In this document: piece after piece, positions 10,120 to 18,882 of the stretch
Layout: each line of letters starts with the position of its first letter
How positions within the stretch are numbered: the first letter of the stretch is position 1
NCBI RefSeq assembly: GCF_001045445.1
Contig: NZ_LFNF01000003.1
Span: 558,001-622,000, forward strand
Source of the DNA: Chryseobacterium sp. BLS98
GTDB taxonomy: Bacteria; Bacteroidota; Bacteroidia; Flavobacteriales; Weeksellaceae
DNA length: 64,000 bases
Direction of reading: 5' to 3'
Translations under genes and position numbers: made by a program
Notes under the pieces: generated by a model
What the model was told of the DNA's origin: nothing
Database searches by the model: none
Seen by the model: only the letters and a program-made list of their open reading frames with translations

Positions 10120-10992
10120 TTAAGGTTTTTGGGTGAGGGTATGGAAATAAACGTGTTCCAGCAACGGATTTACGGGATCAAAATCTTCAGGCTTTTCTTC
10201 TGAAAATACAGTAATGTGGAGCTCTCTTTCAATCAGCTGTCTGCTGATGATCTCATGGCTGGAATGGTAATTTTCAAGCTCATCTTTGCTGATCGGTTTC
10301 GACCAGATCCTGTTTTCCAGTTCAGAAATCAATACTGCCGGTTTTCCCTGCCGGAGGATCTGCCCTTTGTTCATGACAGCCATTTCCGAGCAGAGATTTC
10401 TGACGTCCTCCACCAAATGGGTGGAAAGAATTACAATGACATCCTGGCTGATTTCGTTCAGAAGGGCATTGAAACGGTTGCGCTCCTCAGGATCCAGACC
10501 GGCAGTAGGTTCATCCACGATAATAATCTTCGGATTTCCCAACAGAGCCTGAGCCACTCCGAAACGCTGTTTCATGCCTCCGGAAAAAGTATGGACCTCC
10601 TTCTTCATGAATTCTGAAAGGTTAACTTTTTCAAGCAGGCTCAGGATCTGTTTTTTACGTTCTGTACCGTTCGTGATTCCCTTTAATACGGCAATATGTT
10701 CCAGGAGATCATAAGCTGAAACTTTTGGATAAACCCCAAAATCCTGTGGAAGGAAACCCAGATTTCGTTTCATATGATCAGGATCTTTTAAAACATCCTT
10801 CCCGTTGAAAATGATATTTCCGGAGGTAGGTTTCTGTAATCCTACAATGGTTTTCATCAAAGATGATTTTCCGGCGCCATTGGGCCCGAGCAGACCGAAC
10901 ATTCCGTTCGATATTTCAATAGATATATTTTTAACTGCTTGGTAACCATTTTTATAAATAAGGCTGAGATTGTTGATGGTTAAGGTATTCAT
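10120..10992 (-). CDS. ABC transporter ATP-binding protein
   Basis: 290 residues. Energises the permease encoded immediately downstream. It has Walker A (GPNGAGKSS), the signature FSGGMKQR, Walker B with its glutamate (IIIVDEPTAGLDPEER) and the switch histidine (STHLVEDV). The pattern fits the CcmA/drug-export class of ABC-2 ATPases, with an extra C-terminal domain of about 70 residues. The ATG at 10992 (MNTLTINNLS) is used; the frame is open further upstream but that part runs through low-complexity repeat sequence and looks non-coding. No binding-protein gene is present, so export is likely. Confidence 0.92.
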   Translation of the reverse strand: MNTLTINNLSLIYKNGYQAVKNISIEISNGMFGLLGPNGAGKSSLMKTIVGLQKPTSGNIIFNGKDVLKDPDHMKRNLGFLPQDFGVYPKVSAYDLLEHIAVLKGITNGTERKKQILSLLEKVNLSEFMKKEVHTFSGGMKQRFGVAQALLGNPKIIIVDEPTAGLDPEERNRFNALLNEISQDVIVILSTHLVEDVRNLCSEMAVMNKGQILRQGKPAVLISELENRIWSKPISKDELENYHSSHEIISRQLIERELHITVFSEEKPEDFDPVNPLLEHVYFHTLTQKP

Positions 10993-11073
10993 ATGATAAG
11001 GTTTGGATAATAGAAGGGTAGAGCAGACCTGTGAGGTTGCTGAAAAAGAGAGAAGCTGTCGGAGAGAGTCAGG

Positions 11074-11101
11074 AATTAAGAACCAAGAACCAGGAGCCAA
11101 G
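11074..11101. repeat. Degenerate heptad array
   Basis: Four consecutive 7-mers AATTAAG, AACCAAG, AACCAGG, AGCCAAG, upstream of the ABC ATPase gene. They have the same period-7 character as the array at 11161-11219 but a different consensus. Confidence 0.55.
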
Positions 11102-11160
11102 ATTTTTGGTTAAGATTGAGAGATTATTTAAGAGTATAATTAAATCCTATTATTCTCAAC

Positions 11161-11219
11161 CTCATAACTAAAGACCTGAAACCTGAAACCCCGAAACTCG
11201 TATCCCGAAACTGAAGCCC
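11161..11219. repeat. Degenerate heptad array abutting a stop codon
   Basis: Eight 7-mers in register: CTCATAA, CTAAAGA, CCTGAAA, CCTGAAA, CCCCGAA, ACTCGTA, TCCCGAA, ACTGAAG. The array ends exactly at the stop codon of the HTH gene (11219), that is, just past its 3' end in the sense direction. Confidence 0.65.
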
Positions 11220-11422
11220 TATTCACGGTACTCAAGAATATCACCAGGCTGGCATTCCAGAATTTTGCAGATGGCTTCAAGAGTATCAAAACGGACTCCT
11301 TTTGCCTTGCCGGTTTTAAGAATGGAAAGGTTAACGGGGGTGATTCCCAGTTTTTCTGCCAATTCCTTACTCTGCATTTTTCGTTTGGCCAGCATGACAT
11401 CTAAGTTGACTATAATTGGCAT
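11219..11422 (-). CDS. Small HTH (Xre/Cro-type, YozG-like) regulator
   Basis: 67 residues, essentially a single DNA-binding domain: MLAKRKMQSKELAEKLGI, then TPVNLSILKTGKAKGVRFDT, then LEAICKILECQPGDILEY. This is the compact YozG-type layout. The ATG at 11422 lies one nucleotide after the stop of the DUF2975 gene, so the two are translationally coupled. DUF2975/YozG pairs are a recurrent two-gene unit in Firmicutes and Bacteroidota, with a membrane protein thought to go with its own regulator. Autoregulation through the duplicated boxes at 11942-11999 is likely. Confidence 0.88.
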   Translation of the reverse strand: MPIIVNLDVMLAKRKMQSKELAEKLGITPVNLSILKTGKAKGVRFDTLEAICKILECQPGDILEYRE

Positions 11423-11423
11423 T

Positions 11424-11939
11424 TTATATAAATAGATCTTGTTCGTTTTGCAAATGTAGTCCTTGCTTAAAGATATTTGCAAGAAACAGACAGAAAATTC
11501 CCAACATGAAATGGATAAAAACCAATCCCCAGACAACACTTTCCACTTCCACAAAAAAACTGGCCACAATTACCAACGGCAACGGAATGAAAATATTATA
11601 TCTGTAAAATATCATTAACAGGCGTATATTGCCCGCTGTAAACAGTTTTTCCTGAAAGAATACCCTGAAAACCAGAGCTGAAACCCAGAAAAATATCCCG
11701 TAAGCAAGTAAAACCGCGAAAAAAGAGAAAATAATATAGGCATAATTATCATCAATATTCATAAACGGTTTTTCTGTAAAGGGAAAATTGATGTGAAGAT
11801 ACTTACCCTCTCCATAAGGGGTTACTGCAAAACCCGTCACCAGGCAGAACACAGAATAGGCGGTAATGATAAAATAGCCTGCCGAAACTACGGAGCAAAT
11901 GTAATAAAGTATCCTCGAAATAATTTTGGTCTGGTTCAT
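11424..11939 (-). CDS. DUF2975 membrane protein
   Basis: 171 residues with four hydrophobic helices (about 10-33, 68-92, 105-125, 133-158) in the DUF2975 arrangement, and the loop RVFFQEKLFTAGNIRLL between helices 2 and 3. It sits in the inner membrane; the molecular role is unknown. It is the first gene of a two-gene operon with the YozG-like regulator and has a clear Bacteroidota promoter 22 nt upstream. A role in sensing or controlling the regulator is plausible but unproven. Confidence 0.85.
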   Translation of the reverse strand: MNQTKIISRILYYICSVVSAGYFIITAYSVFCLVTGFAVTPYGEGKYLHINFPFTEKPFMNIDDNYAYIIFSFFAVLLAYGIFFWVSALVFRVFFQEKLFTAGNIRLLMIFYRYNIFIPLPLVIVASFFVEVESVVWGLVFIHFMLGIFCLFLANIFKQGLHLQNEQDLFI

Positions 11940-11941
11940 GG

Positions 11942-11999
11942 CAATAATTATTTAACTATTGCAAATGTATAATTAATTATCGTAAAACAATAATTATTT
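11942..11999 (-). promoter_or_regulatory. Promoter with duplicated operator for the DUF2975/HTH operon
   Basis: On the minus strand TACATTTG (11969-11962) is the -7 box, with TTG at -33 eighteen nucleotides upstream. The 12-mer CAATAATTATTT occurs twice (plus-strand coordinates 11942-11953 and 11988-11999), once overlapping the -33 box and once just downstream of the expected transcription start. Two sites flanking a promoter suit repression by the encoded HTH protein. Confidence 0.6.
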
Positions 12000-12097
12000 T
12001 AAATAAAATTTTATCTATATTAATTAAAGTAAATTATTAACATTGAAAATAAACCTTGTTAAGGTGCTTTTACTAAATTTAATTCTAAAATTATTAT

Positions 12098-12442
12098 ATG
12101 GCTTACAGTAGAGATCTTGCAGACAGAATCCGGGAAAGACTTTCTGAAGTGCCCGGAATTGAGGTCAGTGAAAAGAAAATGTTCAGCGGATTATCATTTC
12201 TGGTGAATGGAAAAATGTGTATTAATGTGAGCCATGACAACCTGATGTGCCGCTATCATCCTGATCTGGAGGAGGAAGTTTCGGAGAAAATAGGTTTTCT
12301 TCCAATGATCATGAAGGGAAAGCAGCTTAAAGGCTACTGTTATGTGGAACCCGCAGGCTTTCAAAAAAAGGATGATTTCGAATACTGGATAAAAATATGT
12401 CTTGACTACAACTCGATAGCTAAGGCTTCAAAGAAAAAATAA
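12098..12442 (+). CDS. TfoX/Sxy N-terminal-domain protein
   Basis: 114 residues matching the TfoX N-terminal domain: KKMFSGLSFLVNGKMCINV near residues 26-44 and a C-terminal segment rich in lysine (SIAKASKKK). In gamma-proteobacteria TfoX/Sxy controls competence. The stand-alone N-domain proteins of Bacteroidota have no demonstrated function, so no competence role is claimed. It is convergent with the nucleotidyltransferase operon and probably monocistronic. Confidence 0.85.
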   Translation: MAYSRDLADRIRERLSEVPGIEVSEKKMFSGLSFLVNGKMCINVSHDNLMCRYHPDLEEEVSEKIGFLPMIMKGKQLKGYCYVEPAGFQKKDDFEYWIKICLDYNSIAKASKKK

Positions 12443-12510
12443 TCTTAATATTCCTGACATTTTAAATTTTAACCATTAAGGTGAAGTTTAGTTGTAAGAA
12501 TATTAAGATT
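12441..12510. terminator. Bidirectional hairpin between convergent genes
   Basis: AATCTTAATATTC (12441-12453) pairs perfectly with GAATATTAAGATT (12498-12510) around a 44-nt AT-rich loop. The stem begins at the stop codon of the TfoX-like gene and ends at the stop codon of the convergent gene. It probably ends transcription from both sides. Confidence 0.5.
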
Positions 12511-13568
12511 TAAAGATATAATTTTTCCCTTATGTTTATTAGGATTTTCTCTGTCTTTTTGATATCCGGATAATCAGGAAGGCGTGAAACCGAATGATAA
12601 TACTCGATAGACGAAATTAGTTTTTCTGCTTTTTGCATTACTGATTCATAGGACAGGTTTCCGGCTTTGATATCGAGCAATTCTTCTCTGTTGTCTACAC
12701 GGATGTGCAAAGAGCCTGTTTTAAAAATTTGTTCGCAGGACTGTAATAAGCGGATGGTGTGCATCATATTCTTACTGTCATAATTCTGGCCATGTTCCTG
12801 GTTGACATTATATCGGTCTTCATTGCGTTCGGAAACCCATTTCCAGTACTCCCTATAATCCTTACAGTACGTAGAATAGGCATCCAGATTGCAAAATAAA
12901 TAAGCCAAAGACTGTTCTTCTTTAAGGATTGAAGATACGGATACCTGGTTGGCTTCTTCATTCTGAATAATTCCTCGGTAACCTGAACTTCCCGATTCAT
13001 CATAAAAAAGGGCAAACATACCTTTTGTATGATCAATGCTTACCAATCCGCATTTTTCCTGAACTTTTCCGTTATCTGAAAGCCATTTTTTCAATGGAAC
13101 AGAAGCGTGATTCTGAAGGATATAGCAGAAATCAAGAATAGATTTTCTTTCTTTTTCTACAGGATTGAGGATTTTTTTATTCAGTCCTTTTGCTTTTTTA
13201 ATCTGTGAAACGGCATAACCTGCGAAAGTATCCTTACACAATTTGGAAAGGAAATCTTCAGGACGAAGAAGGTCCATCAACGGATCTTTATGGATGATAC
13301 AGTCTTCGGGGCTTGCCAGAACTTCCAGAATATTGGGGTTATTCTTTTGAAGAAGCTCTACAAACCTCCCGATTTCATAATAGGTAATATCATTGGTTTC
13401 ATTGGAGATCTGAGGGATATAATTCAGTCCGAAAAACTCTTCTTTCGGCAGATAATAAACTCCCCGGATATCTGTATCTGAGTTTTCTGTGGCTAGTCCG
13501 AAGGCGCGGCTTCCGGAAATGACTTCGAAGAGGATGAGTTTTTTGGTTTTTAGGCATTCAATGGTCAT
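12510..13568 (-). CDS. Nucleotidyltransferase, RlaP/YcgL family (DNA polymerase beta superfamily), copy 1
   Basis: 352 residues. The N-terminus has the polymerase-beta motif GSRAFGLATENSDTDIRG (about 19-36), giving the GS pair and the two metal-binding aspartates. The remainder is an alpha-helical region typical of PF10127 proteins, which have been proposed (RlaP) to extend or repair RNA ends. It is last in a tight four-gene operon (12-nt gap to the ATP-grasp gene) that contains a second, shorter family member. The enzyme class is secure; the RNA substrate is inferred from literature on the family and from the operator shared with rtcB. Confidence 0.85.
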   Translation of the reverse strand: MTIECLKTKKLILFEVISGSRAFGLATENSDTDIRGVYYLPKEEFFGLNYIPQISNETNDITYYEIGRFVELLQKNNPNILEVLASPEDCIIHKDPLMDLLRPEDFLSKLCKDTFAGYAVSQIKKAKGLNKKILNPVEKERKSILDFCYILQNHASVPLKKWLSDNGKVQEKCGLVSIDHTKGMFALFYDESGSSGYRGIIQNEEANQVSVSSILKEEQSLAYLFCNLDAYSTYCKDYREYWKWVSERNEDRYNVNQEHGQNYDSKNMMHTIRLLQSCEQIFKTGSLHIRVDNREELLDIKAGNLSYESVMQKAEKLISSIEYYHSVSRLPDYPDIKKTEKILINIREKLYL

Positions 13569-13580
13569 AACTTAATTTTA

Positions 13581-14312
13581 CTAGTTCTTTATACAGCTTT
13601 CCACAATTACTTCCAAAGCTTTCTCTGCGTCGCATGCATACAGTCCGGAACACCATGCAGGATTCGCTTCGATCAACGCCCAGCCTTTTCCTTTGATAAT
13701 TCCAAAATCGAGAACAATGGCTTTGGGAAGCGTTTCAGCATATTGCTGAATGAAATTACTGAACAATTCAAATAAATCTTTTTGCTCAGTTTCAGAAAGC
13801 GGATCTGTGTCGAAAGCATTGTTTCGCCAGTAGGAAGAATGTGTTTTTATTTGCTTATTTAGAACAAAACATCTCACTTCCAGTTCCCATTCTACCACTT
13901 CTGAGGTAAAGATCATGCTGCCCAGATCCAGAGAATCAAATCCTTTAATATCTGTTACTTTTTGATAAACACCTGCTTTGAAACTTTTAAAATCAGAACA
14001 TTTGATGAAAATATTTTCCTGGCTGATAAAGTCTTTCAACTGCCCGTAAGAGATTTTACGTTTTGTAAATTCTTCAGAAACTATAGAAAGCCAGTTGTCA
14101 TTAGGTTTCATAAGCGTTAATCCGCACTGGTCAGAAACGATTTCAGCATAAATATCTTCACCATAAACTGCAATAACATCGTTCCGGAATTCTTCCGGAA
14201 CATTCCATTTGGCATTGAAACGGTTCAACGCGTAAGGCGAATTGAGAGATGCTTTTTTCAAATTGTTGCTATCTTCCGTATACATCGGAGATAGGGCGAT
14301 TATATTTTTCAT
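13581..14312 (-). CDS. ATP-grasp protein, R2K clade (DUF4343-like)
   Basis: 243 residues. The C-terminal half has the ATP-grasp pattern EWELEVRCFVLNKQI (about 155-169), then VLDFGIIKGKGWALIEANPA (about 200-219) with the metal-binding Asp/Glu/Asn residues, and SGLYACDAEKALEV near the end. This matches the R2K family-3 ATP-grasps, predicted peptide or amino-acid ligases linked to phage-host and other conflicts. It lies between the Sir2 gene (6-nt gap) and nucleotidyltransferase copy 1 (12-nt gap), so it is part of one operon. The acceptor substrate is unknown. Confidence 0.78.
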   Translation of the reverse strand: MKNIIALSPMYTEDSNNLKKASLNSPYALNRFNAKWNVPEEFRNDVIAVYGEDIYAEIVSDQCGLTLMKPNDNWLSIVSEEFTKRKISYGQLKDFISQENIFIKCSDFKSFKAGVYQKVTDIKGFDSLDLGSMIFTSEVVEWELEVRCFVLNKQIKTHSSYWRNNAFDTDPLSETEQKDLFELFSNFIQQYAETLPKAIVLDFGIIKGKGWALIEANPAWCSGLYACDAEKALEVIVESCIKN

Positions 14313-14318
14313 GCATTT

Positions 14319-15146
14319 TTATTTATATTCTTCAATTATTTCTTTTATGTTCATAAGAGCATCGCTTGCTTTTTTCTTAATCAGTATATATTTTTTTGTT
14401 CTTGAAAAACGTTCAAAAAAATAACTGTTTTCTTCTGTATTAATTTCAATCACATAACCTCCATATTGCAGAACGGTTTCAGTAAGCATTTGTGGTAATG
14501 TTGTTGCTCCTGAAGTTCCGATCACAAAAAGAATTCCGGTATTCTTTGCAGACTTTAATGCAGAGTTCAGGAAATATAATTTTTCATTGTACGATTCATC
14601 AAACCATAATGTATTTGGGCGAAGCCAGTCTCCGCAATTTTGGCAATGCAGAAGCTCCAGATCTTTTTCTGTAAGGTCTTCAGTCAGTTCTTTAGATTTT
14701 ATTTCCAATGGTATAGGCATTACATTACCACAACCCGAAACACAACGTACTGTTTGTTTATTTCCGTGGATTTCAAATATATTTTTACTCCCTGCTTTTT
14801 GATGAAGCCCGTCTACATTTTGAGTAATCAACTGAAATTTCTTATTAAGTAACTGTTCTATTTTAGAAATAGTAAAATGTCCCTGATTAGGAGTTGCTTG
14901 TTCAATTAATTTTTTCCAAAATAAATTATATTGCCAAACCTCTTCTTGATTCTGACTAAAATATCTAAATGTTCCAAATTCTTCTGGTTTATGATATTTT
15001 GTTCCCTTTATCCAGATGCCGTCACTTCCACGATAAGTCGGTAATCCGCTTTCGGAGGAAATTCCTGCACCAGTCAGGAAAGTAAATAGATTTCTTTTTT
15101 CTTTTTGTAAAGTTTCTTGTATTATTGTTTGTAATGTAGTTTTCAT
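14319..15146 (-). CDS. Sir2-family NAD-dependent protein deacylase
   Basis: 275 residues with the full sirtuin set: NAD-binding GAGISSESGLPTYRG (about 26-40), TQNVDGLH, the catalytic histidine in EIHGN, zinc cysteines in CVSGC and CQNCG, and VIGTSGATTLP. It should remove acyl groups from lysine using NAD, or consume NAD or ADP-ribosylate, as some sirtuins in defence loci do. It lacks the long N-terminal fusions of anti-phage Sir2 effectors. It starts 2 nt after the stop of nucleotidyltransferase copy 2 and is second in the operon, a context pointing to RNA repair or stress rather than general metabolism. Confidence 0.92.
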   Translation of the reverse strand: MKTTLQTIIQETLQKEKRNLFTFLTGAGISSESGLPTYRGSDGIWIKGTKYHKPEEFGTFRYFSQNQEEVWQYNLFWKKLIEQATPNQGHFTISKIEQLLNKKFQLITQNVDGLHQKAGSKNIFEIHGNKQTVRCVSGCGNVMPIPLEIKSKELTEDLTEKDLELLHCQNCGDWLRPNTLWFDESYNEKLYFLNSALKSAKNTGILFVIGTSGATTLPQMLTETVLQYGGYVIEINTEENSYFFERFSRTKKYILIKKKASDALMNIKEIIEEYK

Positions 15147-15148
15147 TG

Positions 15149-15964
<816 letters not shown>

Positions 15965-16053
15965 TTAAATATTATTTTTTGAATTGCTAGATATGGATTA
16001 CATCTCAATGAATGATCTGATTCTGAATTCCATTACTTGAGTGACAGAAATAA

Positions 16054-16087
16054 AAAAGAGGCTGTACAAATAATGACGGCCTCTTTT
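16054..16087 (-). terminator. Rho-independent terminator of the 44-residue gene
   Basis: AAAAGAGGC / GCCTCTTTT 9-bp stem with a 16-nt loop. On the minus strand it is followed by a T run. It insulates the small gene from the operon that starts at 15898. Confidence 0.75.
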
Positions 16088-16118
16088 CAATAAAATTAAA
16101 TTCTAACTACTTCTGCTT

Positions 16119-16253
16119 TTAAGCAGTAATTTGCTTTGGTTCTTTTCCCTTATCTTCTTTTTTATCTAATTTCTCAGATATTTTTTTTACGATGTATTCT
16201 ATCGCAATAGGTGCTATAATGGCAATCAATGCTTTAAATATTCTTGATTTCAT
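16119..16253 (-). CDS. 44-residue small protein, membrane-active or membrane-anchored
   Basis: Translation from the ATG at 16253 gives 44 residues: a basic start (MKSRIFK), a hydrophobic helix of about 15 residues (ALIAIIAPIAIEYIV), then a strongly charged Lys/Glu/Asp tail ending KQITA. A dedicated terminator lies 32 nt beyond the stop codon, which supports expression as its own unit. I do not recognise a family. The layout resembles small single-helix membrane proteins, including some type I toxins, but nothing identifies an antitoxin RNA. Confidence 0.6.
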   Translation of the reverse strand: MKSRIFKALIAIIAPIAIEYIVKKISEKLDKKEDKGKEPKQITA

Positions 16254-16358
16254 AGTATGATTTTTTAATGTATAAATTAATACAATTTCTGAGCCATTTT
16301 AAAAATGTTAGAATTGATCAGTGTTGGAAAGGGTATGGAGTGATCATTTTTATTTTTG

Positions 16359-16425
16359 CTAAACCACCCTGTCAAAAATTCAATGAATTTTCGCCACCCC
16401 TCCGAGGGAGGGAATTCTGATCCGA
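16359..16425 (-). repeat. Dispersed intergenic repeat, copy 1
   Basis: Read on the minus strand this 67-bp stretch is nearly the same as 62383-62450 on the plus strand: TCGGATCA/G, AATTCCCCTCC, GGAGGGGTGGC, AAAATTC, GAATTTTTGAC, GGGTGGTT. It contains two successive stem-loops. Together with the flanking 16254-16520 it holds no gene I can support. Confidence 0.8.
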
Positions 16426-16520
16426 TGAACTTTAGTCGTCATAAAATTGTATACAAGCTCTCATAAAACTTATTACTTATAACTTAAGTAAAACTTTTTG
16501 TGCTTCTGTGGTTTAAAAGA

Positions 16521-17540
16521 TCAGTTTTCATCCGGAATTGTTAAGTTCTCATAGTTTTTTAATCCGGCTTTAAATTTATCCTGTAGCTTCAGCCTCAGTT
16601 TTTGGGGCTGATGAACAATCAGACATTCTCCAAAGCCAAGCAGGAGCCTTTCCAGCTCAAAATTGATTTGTACACGGATCTTAAATATTGTCCCTTCCTT
16701 AGTTTCACTTACAATTTCCTGACTTCTGTGGAGTGGTTTGGTTTTTACATAAGGTGCATTCGATGAATCTACGAAGAAAATTACATTCCTTGGAGCGAGA
16801 GTTTCAGAAACGGTAACCCCCACAATATCTTTAAAGTATTCATCTCCATCAAGGTCTTTATCAATATACTCAATATTTTCCTTCAGATCGATTTTTTCCA
16901 TTCGGTCCAGCGCCAGGTTATACATTTTGCCTTTATGCAGGCAGATCAGAAACCACCTGTTATTGAATTCCTTCAGAAGCTGCGGATGAACGGTATAATT
17001 GCTGGACTCTCTGGCCGTAAAACTGCGGTACAGAATATTCAGGACTTTTTTGTTGGAAATGCTGTCATAAAGGATATCAATATGTTCAAGCCCTTTCAGC
17101 TGTTCGTTTTTATCCAGATGTATAATGGATTTCTGCCCTGTAGAGTGGATAGAGTCTTCCAGCTTCTGAATAACCCCGTTCATCTCTTTGAACATAGAGA
17201 AATCCTTAAACTGTTTCAGGATCTGAACCGCATTATTCATCGCTTTCAAATCACTTTCATTCACAGAAATGTTGTGGATGCTGTATTCAGGATCGCTGTA
17301 GCGGTAGTATTTTCTATCGTATACTTCAATAGGGGCTTCATACCCGAATTTTTCACTGCGCATATTCTGCAGATCCAGCTGAACGGTCCGTCTGCTTACA
17401 TAGGACTCCTTTCCTTCAAATTCAAAAAGGGCATCAGAGCAGGCATCGATAAGGTCTTCAAGAGTATACTTCCGGTACTTGTTCTTAAGGCATTTATCTA
17501 ATGTTTTATAGCGAATGAGTGCGTTTTTATTAGATGACAT
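16521..17540 (-). CDS. WYL-domain transcriptional regulator (HTH plus WYL)
   Basis: 339 residues from the ATG at 17540. The N-terminal winged helix (about 1-85, with LIRYKTLDKCL and SRRTVQLDLQNMRS) is of the type seen ahead of WYL domains. The WYL core lies at about 180-245 (HPQLLKEFNNRWFLICL, then YNLALDRMEKI), with WFL in place of WYL. A C-terminal WCX-like region ends with LLLGFGECLIVHQPQKLRLK. WYL regulators bind nucleic-acid ligands (DriD binds single-stranded DNA) and control damage or phage-defence genes. It is the nearest regulator to the nucleotidyltransferase/Sir2 operon and is the best candidate to bind TGCGCA-N7-TGCGTA. The frame is open to a TTG at 17591, within repeats, which I reject. 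Confidence 0.88.
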   Translation of the reverse strand: MSSNKNALIRYKTLDKCLKNKYRKYTLEDLIDACSDALFEFEGKESYVSRRTVQLDLQNMRSEKFGYEAPIEVYDRKYYRYSDPEYSIHNISVNESDLKAMNNAVQILKQFKDFSMFKEMNGVIQKLEDSIHSTGQKSIIHLDKNEQLKGLEHIDILYDSISNKKVLNILYRSFTARESSNYTVHPQLLKEFNNRWFLICLHKGKMYNLALDRMEKIDLKENIEYIDKDLDGDEYFKDIVGVTVSETLAPRNVIFFVDSSNAPYVKTKPLHRSQEIVSETKEGTIFKIRVQINFELERLLLGFGECLIVHQPQKLRLKLQDKFKAGLKNYENLTIPDEN

Positions 17541-17559
17541 GGTTTTTGTGTTTTGGATG

Positions 17560-17670
17560 GTGAAATAGTGAATAGTGAATTTGCTTCGCAAGTCAATTTT
17601 TTGGTCTATCGGTAGTTTTTCTCAAAATTGACAATTCACCTGCGAAACAAAATTCACCATTGACTTATAA
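17560..17670. repeat. Heptad array and inverted repeat upstream of the WYL gene
   Basis: GTGAAAT, AGTGAAT, AGTGAAT form a period-7 run (17560-17580). It is followed by TTGCTTCGCAAGTCAATTTT, which is matched in inverted form by AAAATTGACAATTCACCTGC further on (about 17625-17645). The arms can form a large imperfect hairpin between the WYL and HopJ genes. Confidence 0.5.
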
Positions 17671-18003
17671 TTACTTCTGTTGTAACGATTCTCCTTCAAA
17701 AGAAATCCCGTCCCATCCATATCTCATGAAGTTTCTGATGTTTTGGTGATCTGCTGCCTCAGGATTTTTTAATACATCTTCCCTGTAAAACTCTCCAAAA
17801 AGAGAAAGCGTCTGATCTTTTGAAAATCCCTGAAGTTTGGCAAAACTGAATACTTTGCACGAACCATTGTTCTGACCAGCTTCATTTACTGTATCTCCAT
17901 TTTTAAAGGAAGAAGGTGTAAAATCATAATTTTCATCAATATAGGCAATGACCTCTTTAAATTGAATTGTTTCTGGATTGTTTTTTAATTGTTCTAATAA
18001 CAT
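17671..18003 (-). CDS. HopJ-family protein
   Basis: 110 residues matching the HopJ type III effector family over its full length: FKEVIAYIDENYDFTPSSFK near 15-34, then NEAGQNNGSCKVFSFAK, and a C-terminal QNIRNFMRYGWDGISFEG. Despite the family name, chromosomal homologues are widespread in bacteria without type III secretion, including this group, and have no established function. No secretion genes are nearby. It is transcribed in the same direction as the WYL gene but separated by about 130 bp of repeats, so it is probably independent. Confidence 0.85.
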   Translation of the reverse strand: MLLEQLKNNPETIQFKEVIAYIDENYDFTPSSFKNGDTVNEAGQNNGSCKVFSFAKLQGFSKDQTLSLFGEFYREDVLKNPEAADHQNIRNFMRYGWDGISFEGESLQQK

Positions 18004-18300
18004 TTTTTTAAGTTTATATGATCGGGGTAAATAAAGCTAAAAAGCAAATGAGTAGTTCATATTTTAGTTTTTTGCTTTCTCAGCTTTTACAATCAACAAT
18101 TCCAAAAAGCCGAAAGCCTATTTCCAAATTGCCGAAAAAAGTATAAATTCAAAGATACAAATCGTTTTATTAATTTATCTGATTTTGACTATTAGTAATT
18201 GAGATTAAGATTATGCGCTGTGAATTCTCAATGCTTCAGTATTAATAGCTTAGTTTTTTTGTTTTTATTTCTCCCGTTATTTTGAAGATAACTTAAGAAA

Positions 18301-18441
18301 CTATGCATCAAAGAATATAAGGTATATCTTTTCGTATTGAAAATCTCTATTTCCTATTGTTATTTGATATTTACCAGGCTTGGAAAGATCAGAGATCATA
18401 GGTGCAACAAATTTTCTTTTCCAATCACAATTCGGCAGGTA
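18301..18441 (-). pseudogene. C-terminal gene remnant (46 codons, no start)
   Basis: An in-frame stretch reads YLPNCDWKRKFVAPMISDLS and then KPGKYQITIGNRDFQYEKIY before ending LIFFDA and a stop codon (18303-18301). It looks like the natural end of a protein but is preceded directly by a stop codon and by the terminator of the gene cluster upstream. The parent family is not recognised. Apart from this and the terminator, 18004-18576 shows nothing I can support. Confidence 0.35.
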
Positions 18442-18452
18442 TCAAAAAAAAT

Positions 18453-18484
18453 GAACAATGCCTATCAAAAGTCAGGCATTGTTC
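18453..18484 (-). terminator. Rho-independent terminator of the 1136-residue secreted-protein gene
   Basis: Perfect 11-bp stem GAACAATGCCT / AGGCATTGTTC with a 10-nt loop, followed on the minus strand by eight Ts. It lies about 95 nt beyond the stop codon at 18577. Confidence 0.85.
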
Positions 18485-18576
18485 TCAATAAATTAATTTG
18501 TATAAATTGAAAGTAAACTTTACAATTATTTTACCTCATCTTTAATTTACATACGTTCGAAATATTTCGTGAATAA

Positions 18577-18882
18577 TTAAGGACAGGTCTGAGTATTAAA
18601 ACATTTCCATCCGGTTGATGTTCCATTTGTATTGATCTTCAGACAGTCAGCTTCTGCATCATAAACCATCATCCCTTCTACAGGATTTGGAATAGCATTT
18701 ACCGCTGCTGTTGTAGGAATTCTGTTGATAACAAAACCTTTGGTTTTCGCTTCTAATGCAGTCCAGGCTCCGTTTCTTACCATTGGCCAGTTTCCGTTGC
18801 CTAATCCCGCTCTTCCCAATGCTGTGATCCCATAGTTGGTAGGCAAAGATGATCCTACTGTTGTAGCTGGTCTGTAGCAGAA
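18577..18882 (-). repeat. Duplicated C-terminal coding cassette, copy 1
   Basis: About 306 bp, nearly identical to 23792-24097. The identity starts at the stop codon and ends abruptly about 100 codons in. It encodes the shared C-terminal domain of two otherwise different secreted proteins. Confidence 0.85.

Noticed and set aside
10993..11100. N-terminal extension of the ABC ATPase
   Set aside because: The frame is open but runs through the heptad array; the ATG at 10992 fits the family start.
14319..15146. Stand-alone anti-phage Sir2 effector system
   Set aside because: The protein has only the catalytic sirtuin domain with a zinc ribbon, no fused sensor or partner such as HerA or Argonaute; the operon and operator point to RNA repair instead.
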